Assembly: GCA_963281155.1 (NCBI GenBank)
Contig: CAUJLY010000006.1
Span: 6,138,001-6,202,000, forward strand
DNA from: Rhabditophanes sp. KR3021
Lineage: Eukaryota; Nematoda; Chromadorea; Rhabditida; Alloionematidae
Direction: 5' to 3'
DNA length: 64,000 nt
Part shown: positions 50,790-61,462 of the stretch, piece after piece
Numbering within the stretch: position 1 is the first letter of the stretch
How the letters are laid out: every line of letters starts with the position of its first letter
Translations under genes and position numbers: made by a program
The notes under the pieces: generated by a model
Told to the model about the DNA's origin: nothing
The model's database searches: none
What the model saw: the letters and a program-made list of their open reading frames with translations, nothing else

Positions 50790-53700
50790 ATGGCAAATGA
50801 AGGATTTCCCGTTGATATGGCAAATAGCATTGCTGCCACAAAGAATATCTTTACAGCAGCCGTAGTTAATGGGCGAAAAGTAAGTTTGATTAAATTGTTT
50901 CCACATTCATAAAATGATTTTAGCAACAAATGAAAGACTGGGAGAAATCAGAAATGAATAGAATGCCAACCACAAAAAAAGAATCTCACATGTGCAAAGT
51001 TCAATTCAATGATGATGACGTATTCATCAGTGCCTGTAAAGCACAGGATTTTGAGGAATTAGATTTTTTATTAGATAAAAATGCAGATATTAATATAAAA
51101 ACATTAGATGGAGTAACCGGATTGCATCAATCCATAATTGATGGTAATGAGGATGTTGTTAAATATCTAGTCGAACGAGGCGCTAATATTGATGTCCAGG
51201 ACAATGAAGGATGGACCCCATTACATACTGCAGTCGTATGCGATTCTCTGTCAATTGTAAAATTTCTAGAAGAAAATGGAGCTGATTTGACAATTACCAA
51301 TTTCGACAAAGAACTACCAATAGACTTAGCCAATGATGAAGACATTAAGAAATATATTGAAGACAGAATGCAGGAACAAAACATTGATATTAATGTATGT
51401 AGGGAAAAAGAATTAGCATTAATGTCAAAGGATTGTGAGGAATGGATTAAAATTGGTCAATATTTAGATAAACCCCATCCTCTAACCGGCGCATCTGCTC
51501 TTCACGTAGCTTCTGCAAAAGGTTACGATCAAGTTCTTAAACTTTTGATTAAAGCAGGAGCAAATGTACGTTCTAAAGATTATGATGGTTGGACTCCATT
51601 ACACGCAGCTGCACATTGGGGTCAACAATCTGCATGCGAAATTTTACTTGACAATGGAGCCAATATTCATGATGTAAATAATGTCGGACAAAATCCTCTT
51701 CTAGTTGTAGATAAAGGTATTGCAACATTTTTAGAAGAATATGCAAACAAAGTTTATTCAAACAATAATATTCTCCAACAAAATAACACAATTGCTGGTA
51801 CTAAAAGAACACCCACCAAATCACCCGTTAAAGATAATATTTGTGATGGTGAGAGCAACGAAAATATTATGGAACCACCAATGACTAATAATTTCGGAAA
51901 AATTCAATCTGTAGATAGAATTGAAAGAACTGACTCAATGTCTCCTTTACCAAAACTTGCCAAGGAATCAAATTCACCGCCACCAAGAGTAAATTATATG
52001 TTGCAAAATAGTATTGACGAAAGATCTGATGACGAGCAAATGAATTCAGAAAGTTTATCATTGTCAAATAACGAGTCACCGGAGTCGGAAAGCGCTGAGA
52101 GTGTTGAAAATGAGATCTCTAGAAGTGGAAAACAAGAAACATCTGAAAGTGCAATTTCAACAGAAAATTCCACGTCTGATGGAGGAAGCTTGACAACAGC
52201 AACGACAATCACAATTCCTTTAAATAGCGTGTCAGCGAGTGTTGTCCTACCAGTTGAAAGCAGTGATGAAATCTCGTCTGCTGATTCATATTGTTCTTCC
52301 TCTCAAAAGTCTGAGCAAAGTATAAGTGAAAAATCAAGTTCAGAATCATCAGAATATTCTATCAAATCCAAATCGATATCACCAGTCGAGAATTTGGTTC
52401 ACAAAATAGAATCATTTAGTGAAAATCCCAGTACTTTATCGTACAACTTCGTAAAACCTACTCCAGTTAAGGAATTGTCGGCCGAACCTTTGACCATAAA
52501 AACATCTTTTCTATCATCCACTGTCAAGCCAGAATTATCTTCTCGCAATCCTATCACTTCTGTTCGTTCAGAATCATCCCTGTCTCAAACATCAATCAAT
52601 ACTAGACCTTCTTACTCAACAAATGACACCAACAAGAGCTTATCTTTTCAATCCAACTCCTCTTCAGTTGAAAAGTCTAGTAATATTACTTCAGCACTCA
52701 CTTCAGACAGTGTATCTCAAAGCAGTCAATCATTAGCGGGATCGAGAATGTCACCAATGATATCGGGATCCTCATCTTCATTAAGAAATGAATATTCAGG
52801 ATCTTCGTCCCATTTATTAAAAAAACCGTAAGTTTATTTTATCTACTATCTTTTTGATCACTGTTACCTCTTGAATCTTTTAAATATACAAAGATTGCAT
52901 TTCGTCTCTTTTTTTGACAAAAATTGACGCTTTCAATATTTGAACATATTTTATGATATAATAGCATGACGATTAAGAGAATATGTATAATATGCATTTT
53001 GCATAAGGATTGATAATATATGCATATATTCTTATTTTGAATAAGCAAACCTTTTTCTTTGTTCAACATCAAACTTCCTCTGTTATATAAGCACTTTGCT
53101 TGCGTCTTTTTTACTGCATTAAATCCTAATTTTTGTCCGTCTTTTTTAGCGTATCAATTGTCTCGAATGTTGAACATCCACCCTCATCAACTCTAACTTC
53201 CAATGTGCCTTGGGTTGGTTTACTAAAAAGTTCTAATAATGTTAGCAGAAGTGTGTCATTGATCAATAATAGCACAAGCCAGCAAACTCTTCAAAGACCA
53301 TCCTCAAGAAATACTTATTCTGCATTATCTCCAAAACCAGCTGAATATACTTTTGAAAATAGTTATAAAAGCATCACTACGCCAACATCCAAATTGTCTA
53401 CCAATTCAGCTGGAGAATCATTATCATCTCCTACCTTTATTACTAGAACTGTTGCTCAGTTAGCACAGGCAAGCAACTCAGTCAGTGCAATGGCTTCATC
53501 TCCATATAAACATACTCTAAGGTGTGTATGATTAACTAAATAACAGTTTGCCTTTTTTAATTTTAATGTTGTCAACGTCATTTTTGCATTTAATTCCTTT
53601 TTCACCACATTGCATAACTCACTCAGTTCACTGTCATTTATTAACTTGTATAATTTTATAGATCGTGGCATATTCCAACCGTTAATCAGTCTCCAATTAA

Positions 53701-55296
53701 AGAAGAAAGCGAGTCCGAGCGTAAAGCAAAGTCAAAGATGCAAAGAGCTGCTCGTCGCTCAACTCAGGGAATTACCATTACACAAATTAATGAAGCAAGG
53801 AACATTTCAGCAGATATGGGTAAATGGAAAAGTTCCACACTTCAACAAAATAATAGTGATGAAATTAATAACCCACATTTGATTTCGCCTCTTGCCAAAA
53901 CTGTCAACAACCGAATTAATGGGATATCTGCAAATTACATTTCCAATACTCAAATAAACAATGAGCCAAGTCAATCATCAGCAAGTATTTCATTCACCAA
54001 GTCTAATGTAAGTTAAATTGTTCTTAAATCTTTTTAAAGCAGATTATTTTAGTCTGAGTCATCGACAAACATTCGGCCTGAAATTAACTCTGAAGCAGAC
54101 ACGTCAAAGGAAGTGTCGCCAATTGAATCAATTGATGATGATGGATATACTGCTGGAAATACGGCTTATTTATCATCTGCTTTAACTCCATCAGTCAATA
54201 AATTACGAAGACGTACGAATCCATCCCGTACTGCAAGAAAGGCCACTGGCCCTGTTTCTCATGAAGATGTGGTAACAGCAACCAAAATATTTGATAAAAA
54301 TGGTAGTAGCGATGAATCGTATAAATCTGAAAATGATCCCCTCTTAGAAAAGAGTGGGCATCTAAAGTCTTCAGCCGAATCAGAATCAAATAGCGGCTCA
54401 AGTAATGGAAGATCTATCGCTGACAGAGTAAATGAATTATTTAACGGACGTATGTCAAACTCGCCAATTACAAGTCTTGCCAAAACAGGAAGCCGTCGTA
54501 GTAGTACTGAGGATGACATATCAAAAGTTCAAGGGTCAACTGCGTTAGCCTTTGAATTAAGTTATTATAAAGAACAATATGAAAAAGAAAGACTAAAAAA
54601 CGAAGTGTTGCAAAAACGCATAATTGAATTGGAGGAAAATAACAAAAAAATAACTGCTAAAGTTGAATCAATTGCCATTACAAAAACTAATGAAAATCAT
54701 GTAGCATGTAAACGTAAAGAAGAAGAGCTTGAGAGTATGGTTAAGGTAAGTATACATGTTTAATATTTTAAAGTTATTTTGTGCCAATTAGACCGTTCAC
54801 GACACTCAAATAGATAATAATCGCTTAAAGTCAGAAAATGAAGCGCTGATTCGTGTATTATCAAAATTATCACGACAAAACCAAAGGTATACTTTGTCGT
54901 ACGTTTGTTTGCTTTATCATAATAATTTATTTTGTTGGGAGTCTCCAAGAAAATCTACCAATTATATAAATTGTCTTTTGCACGTAAAGCATATGATACT
55001 CTTCAAACTTACCTATGTTTATTTACCATAACTTCCCGTGAGCATTTAATACTAAGCGTAACTCTTATCCTTAAAAACAACATTTTTGCTTGCCATACAT
55101 TTTGTTTGCTGAGTATAAACATTTCATTCATTTAATACAATTTTTATATTCATAGATCCGGGACAGGCAATTATTATCGGAACACAAGAGATTAGAAGAA
55201 GAACGCCATGCTTTAGTACGGATTATTGGCAAATTAACGACAAAAAAACAACCCGTTGCATCTCAAAATTCTCATGTTTCAATTAACTTGATGTGA
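50790..55296 (+). CDS. mel-11: Myosin phosphatase targeting subunit MYPT1-like
   Basis: Exons 50790-50879, 50924-52827, 53150-53521, 53662-54007 and 54053-54745, then either 55156-55296 (giving 1181 aa in phase) or 54792-54886. The product docks protein phosphatase 1 onto myosin and controls contraction. The PP1-docking KVQF is at residues 55-58. Ankyrin repeats follow to about 300 (GWTPLHTAV, GASALHVAS, GWTPLHAAA). A long Ser-rich linker comes next. The inhibitory phosphorylation site ARRSTQGI, equivalent to Thr696 of human MYPT1, has its Thr at residue 823. The C-terminus is a coiled coil or leucine zipper. Two homologous versions of this zipper are coded by alternative exons (see findings). 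The start ATG gives a first exon that joins in phase and is preceded 7 bases upstream by an AG acceptor-like site. AATAAA follows at 55332. Confidence 0.95.
54792..54886 (+). other. Alternative MYPT zipper exon
   Basis: A 95-base exon with good acceptor (CAATTAG) and donor (AAAG|GTATAC). It reads LKSENEALIRVLSKLSRQNQ, close to the vertebrate MYPT C-terminal leucine zipper. Because 95 is not a multiple of three, including it shifts the frame of the next exon, which then stops at 55193-55195. It behaves as an alternative to exon 55156-55296. Confidence 0.75.
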
Positions 55297-55653
55297 AGAT
55301 ACAAGAATGTTCATTGAATACAATTAAAGTGAATAAATATCATAATAATAAAATATGGTGCGTAAGCAGCCTTTGACATATTTAGGTTCATTTTGTCGTT
55401 ACATATCTATATGTCTATTTAATATTACAATTATATATTTAATAATTTTTGTTTAACATTTATTTTTGTATATACATACATTTTTTAAAGTGATTTTAAT
55501 TGCTTAAGCCATCTTTCTTTTTAAATATTTTCTTTTGCCATTTCTAGAAGACATACTATTAAACAATTTAAGTATATCAAGGTATATCAAGGACTTAACA
55601 TTTAAAGATTGAATTAATTTTTATTATACATATTTTCTACAATATTAAAATTT
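55297..55653. other. Convergent 3' intergenic
   Basis: 357 bases between the stops of MYPT (+) and Kidins220 (-). It contains the MYPT AATAAA at 55332-55337. AT-rich and otherwise empty. Confidence 0.6.
55332..55337 (+). terminator. Poly(A) signal AATAAA, MYPT gene
   Basis: AATAAA 36 bases after the MYPT stop codon, in the expected place for 3' end formation. Confidence 0.6.
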
Positions 55654-58600
55654 TTACATTTCGGTATCAGTTAATAATTGTTCTGTTTCATCATAAACTT
55701 CTTGAGTACTTAAGTTATCGTTTCCTTCCATTTCTTCGAGAGTGGATAAGTTTTTTAAATCACTATCTTTCGAACCTAACACAGATTTGGTACTTTCCTT
55801 TTCCTTATCAAGTTCAGTCAAATCCTGCAACTGAATAGCTTGATGGATTGGATTTATAGACAATTTTCGCATCATAAAATCAGAAACACCGAACTCCTCT
55901 ACAAGTTCCATCGAGGCATGTTGATGTGCTGCCAATAACTTATTTGTTTTTCTTCTTTCTTCTGATGCACTAATTGGTACTTCATCGATAAGTTTTTTCG
56001 CTTTATCTACAAAAGAATTTACTGCTTCTTGGGTGGCTGCATTAGCTGTAACTGTTCTTAAAATTTGATCATTATTAATTTTTCTTAATGTTTCAATTAG
56101 TAACTTAATCAAAGTCCAATCACCTAAATTACATTTTAATTCTTGTTGAAGTTGGTCGATACTACAAGTTATTAAAACCAAGCCATTAATATTCATGTCT
56201 TTGAACTTTTCTATAATTATATTCAGTCTTTGTTGTGGAATTTCCAAGTATGAAACATATTCAATTAGTTCGTCAACTTTCATTTGAATTAATGGCTTAT
56301 CAATTTTATTCCAAATAGTTGGATCCTTTAATAAACTTTGCGATGTCAATTTAAACATTGTCTCTGAATTGTTAAATTTAGACAGTGAATCTTCACCAAC
56401 TTCATCTCTTTCACCACTGACAACTTTTCTAAGAAAAGGATCTAAGTTACACGCGCAAGGGCATAAATTTCTTCACTTTCCCAACTGTCAGTTTATTTTG
56501 ACTTATTTGTGCAGACTTTTTGAGGACGACTCCAAATTGAGAAGCCGTAGTATCTAGAGTTAATAAATGTTGATTTAATGGCAAACGATCTTTGATTAAA
56601 CTCCATAAATCATATAAAAGCAAGCTATCATTGCTAGTGACAACACATTTTTCCACCAACCAACACATTCTGTAAATTAAATTGTTTTTAAAGGAAATGT
56701 AGCAAAATATTACCTATACGGCCATTGTTCAACGAGACTTATAAAGAATCCAAGAGCAGTCCAATCAAAGTTGATATCAAAAGAACGAAGCAATCTCGCT
56801 GTCAAAGAAAGAGAATTAATAATTCTTCTCAAGGCAGTTGGGCCTAAAGTTGCAAAGTAATCATCATCTAACAAAAACTTCGCCAATGAGGAGCCATGTA
56901 AATCTTGGGGAGAAGAAATAGTTGATCCTCTTCTAATTTTAGATGAATCATCATAGTCTTTAAGGGATTGTTTTGATGAAATAAAGGTATCTCGTCTTAT
57001 AGATAAGTAGTCTTCAAAATTATGCCCTTTCTTTCTTTTTTCTTGTAATGTTTTATTTAGTTCACGAATAGCGGATGTTTGCAAATAGAAAGGCATGCTG
57101 ACAAAACTCTTAATATAATCATGCCCCGACATTTCCTTATTCACGATGGATGACTGGGTAGCATTTTGAGCTGCTATTTCAATAACATGAGGATCAACTG
57201 CTAAAATAGTAATGAATTGTCCGTTATTTTCTGCTCCAAATAAAAGATGTAATGCATCTAATAATTTAACGGAATGTCCATGTTCATTGTTTTCCATTCC
57301 ATCAATCATGATAACTAACCGGGTTTGTGAATTAGTGTATGCATTTAGCGCTTTGACTGTATTTGAAATTTTAACAACTTCTCGTTGCAATTTTTGAAGT
57401 AAACGTTCGAATGTCAAGTTTTTCATTCCTTTCATGATTTTGTGAATGTTTCTTTTGGCATCGTTGAATCCAATATAAAATATTGCTAAATAAAGGGGAT
57501 AACATATAAGTAAAGCCAACATAGTAAAGAAAACTATTGCCGTCACAAATGATTGAGATTCGTATTGGTAGTCATTTGTATACAAAATCCAATAAATAAG
57601 TGAAATATTTCCGAAGCTGTAAAATGTAAATCCAATAATTGATAGTAGAATAACAGGAATTCCAAAAGACTTTCTCAACCTATTAGATTTTTCTTTCCCA
57701 ACAGTATTCTTTACAGCAGTCATTAATCGGACTGGTAAGCCTCCATAGTGATTTTCAATTGCTTCCGATAAAGAAGTTATGATTGTTGCCAATGTTTGTT
57801 CACCGCCGACACTATTAATTCTATGATCATCCGCAAAAACGAAGTTGACTGGTGAAATTAGATGATCTTTTTGGGATCGAAATGGAACATTTAAAGTAAT
57901 TATAGAAATAACTAGCTTTAATTGCATGATGAATTTTGTAAAATATCTTGAAGTTGTAACAGACTTTGACCATCCTTTTGTTTCATTACCATAGTATAAG
58001 GCAAAATATACCAAGATTGTCAAAATCAAAACGCCTGTTCCGATCGCAATGGCAACATAGACCAAATCAATTCTCTTTGCAAGAGACGTTAGTGTTACTA
58101 AAGGTAACGTGATAACTGCAAAAAGTACAGCAAGAAAAGTTATCATTGTCCATGACCAAGATAATTCAAGACCATCTAACCAGGTTCTTGAAAAACTATT
58201 CATAGACTCTTTGATTTTTGGTAAGTGCATAGATTTCCCAGTCCCCCATTTTGCGAAGAAGCCAACAGTAATGGGAAGATGCAAATTTGGCTCACTCAGA
58301 ATGTCAGCCAAAACATCACTATAAACACTATATCCCATCATACTGTTTACGTGAATTTCACTATCAACTGCTCCATAAATTTGAGTTAGCAGTGGATTTT
58401 TACTATCTTGATCAATGGAGTATGGAGTCTCGCCAAATGTATTTGGGCGATACAATAACTTTGAATCCGCTGGATTTGATAACAAAATTTGAACCATCTG
58501 CAATGATTTGGCTTTGATGGCATAATGAAGGCAATTTGTCCCATTGTTATCAACAGCAGATATCTTTGCTCCGGCGTCAACAAGCATGGCAACTAATGTC

Positions 58601-59828
58601 AAATTTTTACTCTTGGCAGCTCTAATTAAAGCAGTTTCTCCGTCTCTACTTTTCATTTCAAGGTTTGGGTTTTTACTCAATAACAAGGCAACCATATCAA
58701 CATAATTTTTGTCGACCGCCAAATGCATTGGTGTTCTTCCATCGGAATCTTTGACATTAACATCAGCATGTTTCTCTAACAGCATTTTAACAATTGAAAT
58801 GTTACCTCCTCTTACTGCAGCTGTCAAAACTGATCCACCAAAGCGGTCATTAATATTAACATAAGCTCCAAATTGTAATAATGCTTCACAAATTTCAGCA
58901 TATCCTTCCCGAGCGGCCATTTCCAACGCACAAACTCCGTTGTAATCAGTGATGTTAGTATTAGGCTCGTGGGTTAACAAAGCATCCAGTGTATGAATGT
59001 AGTTTCCTTTTGTAGCCATCATCAAAGCGGTACAACCATACATCCCGATTGTGTCGACATCAGCTGCTGCTCGCAACAAAATTTCAACTATTGGAGTGAA
59101 ACCTTTTCTTGCTGCCCATATCAAGCTTGTACTTCCGAATTTGTCGCATGCATTAATATTTGCTTGAGCATCGACTAGCAATTGAACAACTTCAGTATAT
59201 CCTCTAGCAGAAGCAACTAATAGGGGTGTCAATCCGTCATCTTCATCAACAACATTCACATGTGTCCCATAATTAATCAAGACTCGTACCGTGTCAGGAT
59301 GGTTTTTGTAGGCAGCCCACATAATTGGCGTCCAACCAGCTGAATCTGCATGATCGACTTCAGCAGTTTTTTCCAGCAGAAGTTTAACCACCTCAGAATG
59401 TCCATTTTGAGCAGCATTTAAAAGAGCAGTCCAACCATCTGAATCAACGTCTTCTAATTCAGATTCATCTATTATTTGTTTGCAAATTGATAAGTGGCCA
59501 TTTTTACCTGCTATCATCAAAAATGTTTCTCCTTGCTAAAGAATTATGATTTATTTTTATTTTTTAATGGTTTATACAAACTTGCATTATTTTTTAGACA
59601 TTTAATATGATAAGCATGTAGCTGTGTTAAGGGCTGTTCATTTCCAAGTCCGATTTCCGTAAAATAATCTAAAACTTTGGCATTCACACCACTTCCTAAG
59701 GCAATGTCTGTTAATCCGTCAATAACTTGACTTAAAGAAGTTATAGTGGATTGAGGATCATGTGGTCGTAAAGTCATGCCTTCATTTAATGCAATGTTAT
59801 TGAAATCTTCCTCTTCTTCCTGTAACAT
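55654..59828 (-). CDS. Kidins220: Kidins220/ARMS ankyrin-KAP NTPase scaffold
   Basis: Exons 59828-59582, 59531-56714 and 56669-55654 give about 1360 aa if one frameshift is allowed. Kidins220 is a multi-pass membrane scaffold downstream of neurotrophin and ephrin receptors. Order: a variable N-terminus of about 85 aa, ankyrin repeats (GWTALLNAAQNGH, GWTPIMWAAYKNH, GCTALMMATKGN and others), a KAP P-loop NTPase domain with Walker A (FFAKWGTGKS) and Walker B-like (LVIMIDGMEN), four predicted membrane segments in two hairpins inside the KAP domain, and a SAM-like domain (VDELIEYVSYLEIP ... LGDWTLIKLLIETL) before an acidic tail. The frame breaks near 56450: text on the two sides (LTVGKVKKFMP and NLDPFLRKVV) is continuous in homology but offset by one base. 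The 5' end is uncertain, since the ATG at 59828 lies in TTACAG|GAAG, which also reads as an acceptor. Confidence 0.88.
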
Positions 59829-61462
59829 GATAATATGACAGAATAATTTAATAGAATAGCATTCGAGCCAATATATTTACACTTTTATATTTATTTAACA
59901 ATTCCTAATGTATTTAAATTTATTCGACAAAAAGTATTATGTTGCGTAAAGCGTTTAAAACCTATTTTGCGACTAAAAGGGAGGGAGATAGTGTTAACCA
60001 TTTAGGAATTAGCAATTGTTAATTAGCATATATGTATTGTAGAATAACAGTTGTCTACTCTTTTATGATTCAATAGAACTAAAATCTAATACCTCTTAAC
60101 AAATCAAATTTATCTAACAGAAAGAAATGTTGCCTACTTTTTTACAGATCTCCCAAAAGTTTTATAATTAAAGTAGAAAAACGACAGTTGTTAACTATTT
60201 TAACGGGTCTGTAAAGAAAATCAATTGCTAATTTTATAAATTTGTAATCGTCGATATATTTATTAAATAAAATGAAACCGCTAATAGTTTATCCGATCAA
60301 ACAAATAAATGTTGTCTTGTGTTCGAGCTATTTTAAGATCTCAAAGCGAAATTGTGTCTGCCACAGGGTAAACTTAAATACATGGCATAGCTGTAAGTAA
60401 ACTTTGATGGCATAGCATTTGTTAAATGGATATTTTAAACAGTGCAGTAACAGAACGAATCTTTGTTTATATTTGTGAACACGAGAACAAATTTATATAT
60501 TGAATAAACAATTGAATCAGAAAGTAGACAAACTAATACGTCCAAAGCACTAATTGATTTTGAGGTTAATTATTTGTTATCGGTAGCAAATAATGAAACA
60601 ATTTGTATAAGTTCGCAAATGACTGGTGGCCAGACTCACAATGATTGAATTATATCCTTTCACACAGATTTCTATTGTATTTGAAGCTTATATAATATTT
60701 AAAGTTCATTTATTGCTTTTTTAATTTGTCGATACACATGGATATCATTTACTTATTCCAGTTACACATTATAAAACAATTTGTATTGATCACTTTTATT
60801 TAATAATGCCAATTATATAAAAAAATTTATTAATATATTTCATAAATCAAAAGCATTAAATTTTAGTATTGTGCTTTCCTAATGACAGCAGCTAACACCT
60901 AATATATTTATAAAATAATACACATTATAATAACATAACTGATGTGATCGAAAATTATATGACTTAATCTGAACTTATATGATATGATCTGAACTTATAT
61001 AATATGATTTGAACTTTCATAACATAAAATATATGTCATATTATGTAATCAAAAATGGCAAACCTTAGAATCAAATAATATTGTTAGTTACAACCAGTTT
61101 AGTCATTTTTCAAGAAATGAATGCAAAACCTAATAAAAAGGGGTAACGAAAATAATATAATTTAATATATGTTTATGATGGTCTGTCTGTGATATAATAA
61201 TGTCATTTATTACCACAACGAGGATGTGATCAAAAGTTGATGGGGAAGTATAGTAAATATCGTCATATGTCTTTAAATTATCGTAGAAGACCAATATACG
61301 TTTTGTTGTTAATTAAAACACGTTTCCTAAATATATATTATGATTAAAATAGTATATTATATTTGGAAGTGCGGTGTCTAGAAGCTGATATATAAGGTGT
61401 CTCTGTCATAAAGAAATACATCAACAATTAAGATTAGTCTAGTGAGTAAAAAATAATATAAA
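59829..61462. other. Intergenic, 1.6 kb
   Basis: Between Kidins220 (5' end) and the peroxidase gene (3' end), both minus. It may hold a further 5' exon of Kidins220 that I cannot identify. It contains a short tandem repeat at 60961-61020. Confidence 0.5.
60961..61020. repeat. 20-bp tandem repeat, three copies
   Basis: Three adjacent 20-base units, GACTTAATCTGAACTTATAT, then two variants sharing ATATGAT[CT]TGAACTT. The units differ at several positions each, so the array is old or short-lived slippage. No function is implied. Confidence 0.75.
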
